Source of the DNA: Saccharothrix espanaensis DSM 44229
GTDB taxonomy: Bacteria > Actinomycetota > Actinomycetes > Mycobacteriales > Pseudonocardiaceae
NCBI RefSeq assembly: GCF_000328705.1
Contig: NC_019673.1
Coordinates: 1,054,001-1,118,000 of the forward strand
Direction: 5' to 3'
DNA: 64,000 nt
This document shows positions 52,231 to 60,865 of this stretch, one piece after another. Within the stretch, counting starts at the first letter, position 1. Each line of letters starts with the position of its first letter. Made by a program: the position numbers and the translations under genes. Below the pieces are notes generated by a model, which was not told where the DNA came from, made no database searches, and saw nothing but the letters and a program-made list of their open reading frames with translations.

Positions 52231-52406
52231 CGACTGACCGCGGTGCGTGCCCCGACTGGTGTCCACCGCTTCTGGAAGACGGCATTCCACGAATCTCGGC
52301 GGCACGGCCAACAAAGCGCTGACCAGGGCATAGTCCCTGGTAAGCGGGTCGTGCTGCCGATTTGGCGTGCTCTTTTCCGGCTGTTCGGAAGTAGCTGAAG
52401 AACTTC

Positions 52407-52434
52407 TTGCGCGAATGGCGGAATCAGCTACTAT
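52407..52434 (+). promoter_or_regulatory. Promoter of amidase operon, leaderless
   Basis: -35 TTGCGC (52407-52412), 16-base spacer, -10 TACTAT (52429-52434). The ATG at 52442 lies seven bases after the -10, so transcription should start at or beside the initiation codon, giving a leaderless mRNA; no ribosome site is present. A small inverted repeat GAAG-AA-CTTC (52397-52406) abuts the -35 and may be an operator. The 170 bases before it hold no gene. Confidence 0.55.
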
Positions 52435-52441
52435 CGAAAAC

Positions 52442-53929
52442 ATGGTTAAAGGGCTTAACGATGTTTCCGGGACCGGCCCGGTCGCCGGGGACGAGTTCGC
52501 CGGGCTCGACGGGCTGGGCCAGGCGGAGCTCGTCCGGACCGGCCAGGTCACGCCGGCCGAACTGCTCGAAGCCGCCCTCGCGCGGATCGGGCGGGTGAAC
52601 CCGGCGGTCAACGCGGTCGTCACCACGATGGCCGGGCAGGCCCGCGCGACCGCCGCCGGGCCGCTGCCCGACGGCCCGTTCACCGGGGTGCCCTTCCTGC
52701 TCAAGGACGGCGGCGGCGTCGGCTACGCGGGCGTGCCGATGACCTCCGCGAGCCGGTTCCTGGCCGACTACGTGCCCACCCAGGACGGTGAGCTCACCCG
52801 CCGCTACAAGGCCGCCGGGCTGGTGGTGTGCGGCAAGACCAACCTCTCCGAGTTCGGCCTGCTGCCCACCACCGAGCCCGAGCTGCACGGCCCGACCCGC
52901 AACCCGTGGGACCTCGCGCTGTCCGCGGGCGGGTCCAGCGGCGGCGCGGCGGCGGCCGTGGCCGCCCGGATGGTGCCGATGGCCAACGCCAGCGACAGCG
53001 GCGGCTCGATCCGCGTCCCGGCCGCCAACTGCGGCGTGTTCGGGATGAAGCCCACCCGGCTGCGGATCTCCTCCGCGCGCCGCCGGGCCGGCGTGTCGAT
53101 GCGGATCGCGGTGCTCAGCGAGCACGCCGTGACGCTGAGCGTGCGGGACTGCGCCGCGCTGCTCGACGCCACCGCGGGCCCGCTGCCCGGCGACCCGTTC
53201 GTCGCGCCCCGCCCGCCGCGCCCCTACCTGGAGGAGACCCGGCGCGACCCGGGCCGGCTGCGGATCGCGGTCAGCGCCGAGTCGCCGACCGGGGCCCCGC
53301 TGCACGCCGACTGCGCCGCCGCCGTCGAGGACGCCGCCCGGCTGTGCGAGAGCCTGGGCCACCACGTCGAGTACGCCACGCCCCGGCTGGACGCCGCCGC
53401 GCTGGGCAAGGCGTTCGCCACGGTCTCCGCCGGCGGGCTCGCCTGGGACATCGCCCGCTTCGAGCGCCTGCTCGGCAAGACCGCGACCGCCGCCGACTTC
53501 GAGCCCGCGACCTGGGCGATGGTCGAACGCGGCCGCGCGGGCACGATCAGCCTGGCCGGCTACCTGGACGCGCTGGCCGAGCTCCAGGCCCTGTGCGACG
53601 ACCTGGCCGCGTTCCAGGCCCCCTACGACGTGTGGCTGACGCCGACCGCCGGCGCGCCCGCCCCGCCGCTGGGCTCGTTCGACGCCCCGGCCGACGACCC
53701 GACCCGCGGCCAGCGCTTCGCCGCCGCCTACCTGCCGTTCACGGTGCTGTGCAACGTGACCGGCCAACCCGCGATGTCCGTGCCACTGCACTGGAACGCC
53801 GACGACGTGCCGGTCGGCGTGCACTTCGTCGGCCCGTACGGCGACGAGGGCCTGCTCTACCGGCTCGCCGCCCAACTGGAAGCCGCCCGCCCGTGGGCGC
53901 ACCGCCGCCCGCCCCACTCGGCCACCTGA
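52442..53929 (+). CDS. Amidase signature family enzyme
   Basis: 495 residues with the Ser-cisSer-Lys triad: Lys88 in FLLKDGGG, the cis-Ser in SAGGSSGGAAA (165/166) and nucleophile Ser189 in NASDSGGSIRVPA. It hydrolyses an amide to acid plus ammonia or amine; the family is broad (aryl amides, urethanes, 6-aminohexanoate cyclic dimers). ATG 52442 follows the promoter directly. It heads a long co-directional operon, 20 bases before the hydrolase gene, so it probably makes the first cut on an imported amide or lactam. Confidence 0.88.
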   Translation: MVKGLNDVSGTGPVAGDEFAGLDGLGQAELVRTGQVTPAELLEAALARIGRVNPAVNAVVTTMAGQARATAAGPLPDGPFTGVPFLLKDGGGVGYAGVPMTSASRFLADYVPTQDGELTRRYKAAGLVVCGKTNLSEFGLLPTTEPELHGPTRNPWDLALSAGGSSGGAAAAVAARMVPMANASDSGGSIRVPAANCGVFGMKPTRLRISSARRRAGVSMRIAVLSEHAVTLSVRDCAALLDATAGPLPGDPFVAPRPPRPYLEETRRDPGRLRIAVSAESPTGAPLHADCAAAVEDAARLCESLGHHVEYATPRLDAAALGKAFATVSAGGLAWDIARFERLLGKTATAADFEPATWAMVERGRAGTISLAGYLDALAELQALCDDLAAFQAPYDVWLTPTAGAPAPPLGSFDAPADDPTRGQRFAAAYLPFTVLCNVTGQPAMSVPLHWNADDVPVGVHFVGPYGDEGLLYRLAAQLEAARPWAHRRPPHSAT

Positions 53930-53949
53930 CCGGACCAAGGAGAACGAGC

Positions 53950-55200
53950 ATGACCGCACCCGAGAAGACCGGCACCGGACCCAGCGTGAACCCGCTGTTC
54001 CCCGGTCCGCACTGGACGTCGTTCCGGTTCATCGACAGCGACGTGATGGACAGCCAGTTCAAGCACCACCTCGGCCTGGCCCTCTACGGCATGTCCGACA
54101 TCGGCGAGTGCCTGGAAGCCCTGCGCACGATCGGCGTGGACGACGAGGAGAGCTGGCTGCGCGCGTGGACCGCCCGCGCCGAGATCCTCCAGGAGCGCGC
54201 CGAGCTCGCCGAGAAGGAGGGCCGGCTGATCAGCGCGGCCAGCTCCTACCTGCGGGCGTCCACCTACTGGCGGGCCGGGCTGATCCACTTCAGCTTCCCC
54301 GAGGACCCGCGGATCAAGGCCAACGCGCTCAACAGCTACCACTGCTACGACCGCTACCTCGACCTCGCCGACTACCCCGGCGAGTACGTGAAGATCCCCT
54401 ACGAGAACAGCTTCCTGCCGTCCTACCTGTACCGCAGCCCGCACGCCGAGGGCGCCGCGCCGGTGCTGATCTTCTTCCAGGGGCGCGACGCCTGGCCGGA
54501 GGACACCCGCTGGGTCTACGAGGGCGCGATGCGGCGCGGCTACCACTGCCTGGCCGTCCAGTGCCCCGGCCAGGGCATGGCGCTGCGGGTCAACGGCCTG
54601 ACCTTCCGGCACGACTGGGAGAACGTGATCACGCCCGTCGTGGACGTCGTGGTCGCCCTCGACGGCGTGGACCCGGACCGGATCGGGCTGATGGGGTCCA
54701 GCTTCGGCGGCCACCTCGCGCCGCGCGCCGCTGCGTTCGAGAAGCGGATCAAGGTGCTCATCGCCAACCCCGGCTACCTCCAGTGGGGTCCGCCGATCCG
54801 CGCCCAGCTCCCCGACGTGCTCGCCGAGGCGTGGGAAGCGGGTCCGGACGCCTTCAACGCCGCCATCGCGGCGGTGGGCGAGCACTCGGCGCTGATCGAG
54901 TGGTACGTCCGCGACTCGGCGTGGAAGCACGGCGCGGGCTCGGCCTACGAGCTGTTCGCCGAGTTCGACGCGTGCGACCTGACCGACGTGGCCGGGCAGA
55001 TCGAGGCCGACACGCTGATCATGGACGGCACCGAGGAGGCGTACTCGGAGGGCCAGGCCGAACTGCTCTACGACGCGCTGACGTGCCCCAAGAAGTTCCT
55101 GGTCTTCGACGAGTCGACGACCGCGCAGCTGCACTGCCAGGCGGGCGGCGAGGCCACCGCCGCCGAGTTCACGCTGGACTGGCTGGACGGCCGGCTCTGA
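53950..55200 (+). CDS. Alpha/beta hydrolase (2,6-dihydropseudooxynicotine hydrolase-like)
   Basis: 416 residues. A helical N-terminal domain (about 1-150) precedes an alpha/beta hydrolase fold with nucleophile Ser251 in GLMGSSFGGHLAPR, an acid in TLIMDGTEEAYSEG and a His in AQLHCQAGG. The two-domain layout matches FrsA-like esterases and the C-C bond hydrolase of nicotine breakdown in Arthrobacter. A similar cleavage of a diketone or amide here is possible; the substrate is unknown. ATG 53950 has AAGGAGAACG before it. Confidence 0.8.
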   Translation: MTAPEKTGTGPSVNPLFPGPHWTSFRFIDSDVMDSQFKHHLGLALYGMSDIGECLEALRTIGVDDEESWLRAWTARAEILQERAELAEKEGRLISAASSYLRASTYWRAGLIHFSFPEDPRIKANALNSYHCYDRYLDLADYPGEYVKIPYENSFLPSYLYRSPHAEGAAPVLIFFQGRDAWPEDTRWVYEGAMRRGYHCLAVQCPGQGMALRVNGLTFRHDWENVITPVVDVVVALDGVDPDRIGLMGSSFGGHLAPRAAAFEKRIKVLIANPGYLQWGPPIRAQLPDVLAEAWEAGPDAFNAAIAAVGEHSALIEWYVRDSAWKHGAGSAYELFAEFDACDLTDVAGQIEADTLIMDGTEEAYSEGQAELLYDALTCPKKFLVFDESTTAQLHCQAGGEATAAEFTLDWLDGRL

Positions 55201-55244
55201 TCGCCACCCCCTTCCCGGCGGCCCCCTTCCCCTGAGGAGAAACG

Positions 55245-55286
55245 ATGACGCGCGCCCCGATCCGCCTCTGCGAGGCCGCGCCTTGA
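55245..55286 (+). CDS. Short upstream ORF (13 aa), possible leader peptide
   Basis: ATG 55245 follows a strong ribosome site (GAGGAG). It encodes MTRAPIRLCEAAP and its TGA overlaps the TTG start of the MFS gene (TTGA). Such a mini-ORF could couple translation of the transporter or sense a metabolite. It could also be chance or reflect a mis-set transporter start. Confidence 0.45.
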   Translation: MTRAPIRLCEAAP

Positions 55287-56638
55287 GCGGCGTGACGGAC
55301 GTCGCCCCGGCCGCGCCGGCACCGGTCGTGCGGCTGCGGGACACCCTGCGCCAGGGCGGGTGGGCGATCTGCCTGCTCGCCGTCCCGCTGGTGGTGATGG
55401 AGCAGCTGAGCCGCGAGGCCACCAACACGCTGGCGCCCGACATCCGGGACGCGTTCGGGATCTCCGACGCGCTGCTGGTGGCGCTGGCCGGGTTCGCCGG
55501 CGTCGCGCTCACCCTGGGCGGGCTGCCGATGGCGTGGCTGGCCGACCGGGTGCGGCGCAAGCACCTGGTGGTCGCCTCGGCCTCGGTGGGCGCGCTGTCG
55601 CTGGTGGGGGCCGGCCTCGCGCAGAACACCTGGCAGCTGTTCGTGGCCTACACGTTCACCGGGTTGGCCGCGGCCTACTCCAACCCGGTGTTCGGCTCGC
55701 TGATCTCCGACGCCTACCCGGTGGGCGGGCGCGGCCGGGTCTTCTCGTTGCAGGCCATGGCGACACCGCTGGGCCAGGCCATCGGGCCGGTGCTCGCGGG
55801 GGCGATCTCCGGCGTCGCGGGTGACGGCGACCAGGCGTGGCGGTGGGCCTACCTCGCGCTCGCCGCGCCGTACGCGGTGCTGGCCGTCACGGCGGCGCTG
55901 TTCCTCAAGGAGCCCGAGCGGGGGCAGGCGGACCGGCTGGGACTGTCCGAAGAGGACACCAGGCCGCACGAGCCGCCGGTCGGGACGTGGACGGCGTTCC
56001 GCCGGATGATGAAGGTGCGCACGTTCCTGTACATGTGCCTGGGGATCGGCGTGCTGGGCCTGGCGCTGTTCACCGTGCCGGTGCAGATGTCGATCCTGCT
56101 CGGCGACGAGTACGGGTTCGACGCGTTCACCCGCGGCCTGATCTTCTCGCTCACCCAGATCCCGGTGGTCGGGGCGATGATCTACGGCGGCCACCAGTTC
56201 GACCGGACCTACCGGCGGCGGCCGGAGCGGACCGTGCACATCGCGGGCGCGGCGATCCTCACGTTCGGCGGGCTGGTCGTGGTCGGCGTGTGGTTCCAGC
56301 CGATCGCGCTGCTGCTGGCCTGCTACGTGCTGGCCTCGGTGTGCGTGGGTGTCGCCCTGGTGGCGGTGAGCCCGCTGGTCGCCTCAGTCACACCGTTCGT
56401 GCTGCGGGCGCAGGCCTTCGCGCTGCTGCCGGTGTTCACGTTCCTGATGGGCGGGTTCTTCGGCTCGATCTTCGCGGGCATGATCTCCGGCTCCTACGGG
56501 CCGAGGCTCGCGCTCACCATCGCCGTGGCCGTCTCGGCGTTCATCGCCGGCTACCTGTTCCTGCGCGGCGGCCGGTACCTGGTCCACGACATCGACGCGG
56601 CGGCGGGCAAGCCGCCGGCAGCACAGGAGGAGCCGTGA
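55283..56638 (+). CDS. MFS transporter of catabolic operon
   Basis: 451 residues, about 12 transmembrane helices. The loop-2 motif appears as WLADRVRRKHLVV, and LGQAIGPVLAGAISG marks helix 5; a hydrophilic loop around residue 220 joins the halves. By position it should import the operon's substrate or export a product. The start is TTG 55283, overlapping the mini-ORF stop, or GTG 55292. Its own stop overlaps the SDR gene start (GTGA). Confidence 0.87.
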   Translation: MSGVTDVAPAAPAPVVRLRDTLRQGGWAICLLAVPLVVMEQLSREATNTLAPDIRDAFGISDALLVALAGFAGVALTLGGLPMAWLADRVRRKHLVVASASVGALSLVGAGLAQNTWQLFVAYTFTGLAAAYSNPVFGSLISDAYPVGGRGRVFSLQAMATPLGQAIGPVLAGAISGVAGDGDQAWRWAYLALAAPYAVLAVTAALFLKEPERGQADRLGLSEEDTRPHEPPVGTWTAFRRMMKVRTFLYMCLGIGVLGLALFTVPVQMSILLGDEYGFDAFTRGLIFSLTQIPVVGAMIYGGHQFDRTYRRRPERTVHIAGAAILTFGGLVVVGVWFQPIALLLACYVLASVCVGVALVAVSPLVASVTPFVLRAQAFALLPVFTFLMGGFFGSIFAGMISGSYGPRLALTIAVAVSAFIAGYLFLRGGRYLVHDIDAAAGKPPAAQEEP

Positions 56639-57408
56639 GCACGGCAGGCAGTGTCGCGCCGAACCCGTTCGACCTGACCGGCAAGGTCTCCGTCGTCACC
56701 GGCGCCAGTTCGGGCATCGGGGCGGAGATCGCGCGGGCGTTGGCCGCGGCGGGCAGCGCGGTCGTGCTGGTCGGCCGGTCCACCGACCGGCTGGCGGTCG
56801 CGGCGGAGGCCGTCGCGGCGGTCGGGGCCGAGCACCACGAGGTGGCCGCCGACCTGCGCGACGACGGCGCGGCGGAGGCGGTCGTGGCCGCCGCGCTGCA
56901 CCGGTTCGGCCGGATCGACGTCCTGGTGCACTCGGCCGGCATCTACGCGCAGGCGTCGCTGGCCGACACCACCGACGAGATCTTCGACGGGCAGTGGGAG
57001 ACCAACGTGCGCGGGCCGTTCCGGCTGACCCGGGCGGCGCACCCGCACCTGGGCCGGGGCGCGTCGGTGGTCTTCGTGTCCTCGATGTCCGGGCACGTCG
57101 GCTCGCCCGACGACGCCGCCTACTGCGCCTCCAAGGGCGCGGTGGAACTCCTGGTGAAGGCCCTGGCCACGGAACTCGCGCCGGCCGGCGTGCGGGTCAA
57201 CGCGGTCGCGCCCGGCAACGTGCACACGCCGATCAACGCCGGCCTGATCACGCCCGAGGTGCAGCGCGGGATCGAGGCGAGCACGCCCGCCGGCCGCGTC
57301 GGCGTGGTCACCGACATCAGCCCGGCGGTCGTCTACCTGGCTTCGGACGCCGCGGCGTACGTGCACGGCGCGAGCCTGCGCGTCGACGGCGGATTCACCG
57401 CCCAGTAG
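56635..57408 (+). CDS. Short-chain dehydrogenase/reductase
   Basis: 257 residues, classical SDR. NAD(P)-binding TGASSGIGAEIA, the NAG-like HSAGIY, and the catalytic set Ser in VSSMSGHVG, Tyr/Lys in YCASKGAVE are present. The C-terminus ends VHGASLRVDGGFTAQ, typical of the family. It likely oxidises or reduces an alcohol/ketone intermediate of the pathway. GTG 56635 overlaps the MFS stop. Confidence 0.9.
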   Translation: MSTAGSVAPNPFDLTGKVSVVTGASSGIGAEIARALAAAGSAVVLVGRSTDRLAVAAEAVAAVGAEHHEVAADLRDDGAAEAVVAAALHRFGRIDVLVHSAGIYAQASLADTTDEIFDGQWETNVRGPFRLTRAAHPHLGRGASVVFVSSMSGHVGSPDDAAYCASKGAVELLVKALATELAPAGVRVNAVAPGNVHTPINAGLITPEVQRGIEASTPAGRVGVVTDISPAVVYLASDAAAYVHGASLRVDGGFTAQ

Positions 57409-57440
57409 CCACTCTTCCCACCGAGCACGAGGAACACCCG

Positions 57441-58694
57441 ATGAGCACATTCCCCAGCGGTGTCGGTCTCGACGCCTTCCACCGCGAACTGGACCGGCTG
57501 GAGCTGGTCTCCCGGTTCCCCGAGATGCCCCGCAACATGTTCGACGAGGGACCGCACCTGGTGACCACGCCGGAGCTGCCCTGGGGCGACGAGGTGCGCG
57601 AGCGTTCGATCGAGGCGTACCGGCGGTTCATCCACGGGGAGACGTGGATCACCGGCGGCGGCGCGCGGGAGATGGAGGCGCAGGTCGTCGGCTGGCTGGG
57701 CGGGCTGCTCGGCGCGGCGGAGCCCGCCGGGTTCGTGTCCTCCGGCGGGTCCGAGTCCAACATGTGCGCCATCCTCACCGCGAAGCACCTGGCCGGCCGC
57801 AAGGGCGGCAGCGTGGTGTTCCCGGACAACGGGCACTACTCGCTGCACAAGCTGTGCCGGATGTTCGACCTCGACCCGGTCGTGGTGCCCGCGCCCGAGG
57901 GCGCGCTGCACCTGGTGGACCCCGCCGCGATCGAGGCCGCCATCCGGCCGGACACCATCGCGATCATCGCGACCGCCGGCACGTGGGCGTACGGCAGCGT
58001 GGACCCGATCGCCGAGATCGGCGAGATCGCCCAGCGGCACGGGCTGTACCTGCACGTGGACGGCGCGTTCGGCGGGTACATCCTGCCGTTCCTGGAGCGC
58101 TGCGGGTACGACCCGACCATCCCGCCGTGGGACTTCCGGGTGCCCGGGGTCTGCTCGATCAGCGCGGACCTGCACAAGAACGGCATGGCACCGCCGCCCG
58201 CCGGCACGCTGATCTTCCGCGACCCGGAGCTGTTGGCCGCCGCCAAGGAGATCTGCCCGCCCAACGGGACGATGTCCGGCACGCGCGGCGCGGGTCCGAT
58301 CGCGGGCGCGTGGGCGATGGTGACGCTGCTGGGCGAGGCCGGCTACACCGCCGTGTCGCTGAAGTCCATGGCACTGCGGGACGAACTGGTCGCCGGTGTG
58401 CGCGAGATCGACGGGCTCAGCGTCCACCCGGGGTCGCGGATCAACATGACGCTGATCCACTCCGGGACGCTCGACCTGCGGCCGGTCGCCGAGGAGCTCC
58501 GCGCCCGGGGCTGGATGTACGCGGCCCGCGCGGTGCCCGCGCCGGTGAGCATCGTCGTGGTCCCCATGCCGCACAACGACGGGCAGACCGCGCCGTTCCT
58601 GGCCGACCTGCGCGACGCGGTCGGGCTCGCGCTGCCGCTGGGCTCCGGCGTGGTGCCCGCGGAGCGGGAGAAGGTGTCCAGCTATGGGTTCTGA
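57441..58694 (+). CDS. PLP-dependent decarboxylase/lyase (group II type)
   Basis: 417 residues, fold-type I PLP enzyme. GGSESNMCAIL, HVDGAFGGYILP and the PLP lysine in ISADLHKNGMAPP (Lys246) place it with tyrosine/aspartate decarboxylases (MfnA-like) and sphingosine-1-phosphate lyase-like proteins. It should remove carboxylate from, or cleave, an amino-acid-like intermediate. ATG 57441, preceded by GAGGAAC. Its end overlaps the hydantoinase A gene by 11 bases, so the two are coupled. Confidence 0.87.
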   Translation: MSTFPSGVGLDAFHRELDRLELVSRFPEMPRNMFDEGPHLVTTPELPWGDEVRERSIEAYRRFIHGETWITGGGAREMEAQVVGWLGGLLGAAEPAGFVSSGGSESNMCAILTAKHLAGRKGGSVVFPDNGHYSLHKLCRMFDLDPVVVPAPEGALHLVDPAAIEAAIRPDTIAIIATAGTWAYGSVDPIAEIGEIAQRHGLYLHVDGAFGGYILPFLERCGYDPTIPPWDFRVPGVCSISADLHKNGMAPPPAGTLIFRDPELLAAAKEICPPNGTMSGTRGAGPIAGAWAMVTLLGEAGYTAVSLKSMALRDELVAGVREIDGLSVHPGSRINMTLIHSGTLDLRPVAEELRARGWMYAARAVPAPVSIVVVPMPHNDGQTAPFLADLRDAVGLALPLGSGVVPAEREKVSSYGF

Positions 58695-60864
58695 GCCGAC
58701 CACCGGGCCGGTTCCCGGGCAGATTGCCGGGCCGATCCCCGGGCCGATCCCCGGGCAGATTACTGGGCAGATCCGGGTGTCCGTCGACATCGGCGGCACC
58801 TTCACCGACCTGGTCGTGGAGCAGGGGGCGGCGCTGCGGCTGTTCAAGTCGCCGACCGTGCCCGGCGACCCCGTGCTGGGCATCATGAACGCGCTGGAGA
58901 TGGCCGCCGACGCCGACGGCGTGCCGCTGGCCGAGTTCCTCGGCCGGACCGGCTCGTTCGTGCACGCCACCACGCGCGGGCTCAACGCCGTGCTCACCGG
59001 CAACACCGCGCGCACGGCGTTCCTCACCACCGAGGGCCACCCGGACGTGCTGCTGCTGCGGGAAGGCGGCCGGCAGCGGCCGTTCGACTTCACCGTGCCG
59101 TTCCCCGAGCCGTACGTGCCGCGCTCGCTCACGTTCGAGGTGCGCGAGCGGATCGGGTCGACCGGGGAGGTGTTGCGGCCGCTGGACCTCGCGGCGCTGG
59201 AGCACACCTGCGACCGGTTGGCCGCCACCGGGGTGGAGGCCGTCGCGGTGTGCCTGCTGTGGTCCACCGTCAACCCGGAGCACGAACTGGCCGTCGCGCA
59301 GGTGCTGCGGCGTCGGCTGCCGGACGTCCCGGTGACGTTGTCGCACGCGCTCAACCCGTCGCTGCGGGAGTACCGGCGGGCGTCGTCGGCGGCGATCGAC
59401 GCGTCGCTCAAGCCGTTGATGACCGAGTACGTCGCCGGGCTCACCGGCCGGCTGCGGACCGCCGGGCTGACCGGGCGGATCCTGATGGTCACCTCCGCCG
59501 GCGGGGTGGTGGACGTGCTGGACGCGGCCGACAAGCCCATCCTGACCATCAACTCCGGGCCGTCGATGGCCCCGGTCGCCGGGCGCGCGTACGCCACGGC
59601 CGACCTGGGCGCGCGGACCGTGATCGTCGCCGACGCCGGCGGCACCACCTACGACGTGACCCTGGTGCGGCGCGGCGAGATCCCGTCGACCCGCACGGCG
59701 TGGGTGGGCGACGAGGGCACCGGGCACATGACCGGGCTGCCGTCGATCGACGTGAAGAGCGTCGGCGCGGGCGGCGGCAGCATCGCGTGGGTCGACCCGG
59801 GCGGGCTGCTGTGGGTCGGGCCGCAAAGCGCCGGGTCGGTCCCCGGTCCCGCCTGCTACGGCAACGGCGGCACGGACGCGACGGTCACCGACGCGGCGCT
59901 GGTGCTGGGCTACCTCGACCCGGCGAACTTCTCCAGCGGGTCGATGACGCTCGACGCGCGGGCGGCGCTGGACGCGGTGACCGAGCGGGTCGCCCGGCCG
60001 CTGGGGCTGGACCCGATCGCGGCGGCGGACGCCGTGCTGCGGTTGACCACCGAGCAGATGGCGCACGCCATCCAGGAGATCACCCTCCAGCAGGGCGTCG
60101 ACCCGGCGCGGGCGGTGCTGGTCGGCGGGGGCGGGGCGGCCGGGTTGAACGCGGTCGCCGTCGCCGCCCGGCTGGGCAGCCGCGAGCTGGTGATCCCGGC
60201 GGTGGGCGCGGCGCTGGCCGCCGCCGGGGCGCTGATGTCCGACCTGACCGCCGTGTACAACACCACCGTCCCGGCGGTGACCAGCAGCTTCGAGCCGGCG
60301 CGGGTGAACGCGGCGCTGGCCGGGCTGCGCGAGCGGTGCCGCGAGTTCACCGCGCACGTCGGGGCGGCCGAGGACGACGCGATCGTCACGCTGTTCGCCG
60401 AGGCCCGGTACCCGCAGCAGATCTGGGAGCTGGAGGTGCCGCTGCGGGTGGGCGCCTTCGTCGACGGATCCGACGTGACCGACTTCGAGGCCGACTTCCA
60501 CGCCACCCACCAGCAGATCCTCGGCATCACCGACGAGGGGTCGCCGGTCGAGGTGGTGAGCTGGGGCGCGCGGGTCCGGGTGCCGCTGCGCGAGTCCGGC
60601 GGCGTGCTGACCGCCCGGCTCGGGCCCGCCGCGCCGCCGACCACCCGCCGCGCGTACGTGCGGGGGACCGGGATGACCGACGTGCCGGTGCGCTCGCTCG
60701 CCTCGATCGTGCCGGGCGAGCTGCTGCCCGGACCGCTGCTGGTCGAGTCGCCGTTCACCACGGTCGTGGTCGCCGACGCGAGCACGTGCGAGCTGAGCGG
60801 GTCCGGCTCGTTGATCGTCCACCCCGCGCGGGACGCCCGCCGGGCCGACACGGAGGTGGCCTGA
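58684..60864 (+). CDS. hyuA: Hydantoinase/oxoprolinase subunit A
   Basis: 726 residues of the HyuA/5-oxoprolinase/acetophenone-carboxylase alpha family. The ASKHA ATPase core begins VSVDIGGTFTDLVVEQ; TTRGLNAVL, ADAGGTTYDVTLVR and GAGGGSIAWVD are conserved. With HyuB it performs ATP-dependent opening of a cyclic amide or carboxylation of a ketone. The first ~30 residues are a Pro/Gly repeat (PGPIPGPIPGQITGQ) encoded by tandem DNA, odd for the family. ATG 58684 overlaps the decarboxylase; hyuB follows two bases after the stop. Confidence 0.9.
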   Translation: MGSEPTTGPVPGQIAGPIPGPIPGQITGQIRVSVDIGGTFTDLVVEQGAALRLFKSPTVPGDPVLGIMNALEMAADADGVPLAEFLGRTGSFVHATTRGLNAVLTGNTARTAFLTTEGHPDVLLLREGGRQRPFDFTVPFPEPYVPRSLTFEVRERIGSTGEVLRPLDLAALEHTCDRLAATGVEAVAVCLLWSTVNPEHELAVAQVLRRRLPDVPVTLSHALNPSLREYRRASSAAIDASLKPLMTEYVAGLTGRLRTAGLTGRILMVTSAGGVVDVLDAADKPILTINSGPSMAPVAGRAYATADLGARTVIVADAGGTTYDVTLVRRGEIPSTRTAWVGDEGTGHMTGLPSIDVKSVGAGGGSIAWVDPGGLLWVGPQSAGSVPGPACYGNGGTDATVTDAALVLGYLDPANFSSGSMTLDARAALDAVTERVARPLGLDPIAAADAVLRLTTEQMAHAIQEITLQQGVDPARAVLVGGGGAAGLNAVAVAARLGSRELVIPAVGAALAAAGALMSDLTAVYNTTVPAVTSSFEPARVNAALAGLRERCREFTAHVGAAEDDAIVTLFAEARYPQQIWELEVPLRVGAFVDGSDVTDFEADFHATHQQILGITDEGSPVEVVSWGARVRVPLRESGGVLTARLGPAAPPTTRRAYVRGTGMTDVPVRSLASIVPGELLPGPLLVESPFTTVVVADASTCELSGSGSLIVHPARDARRADTEVA
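58704..58777 (+). repeat. Imperfect Gly-Pro coding repeat at hyuA 5' end
   Basis: Several imperfect 12-15-bp units around CCCGGGCAGATT and CCGGGCCGATCC, giving PGQI/PGPI repeats in the first 30 codons. Likely slippage-prone; its loss would leave the ATPase core intact. Confidence 0.7.
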
Positions 60865-60865
60865 C

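Noticed and set aside
52424-53959. Long minus-strand frame across the amidase gene
   Set aside because: Gly/Arg/Val-rich shadow without motifs; the plus strand has the complete amidase triad.
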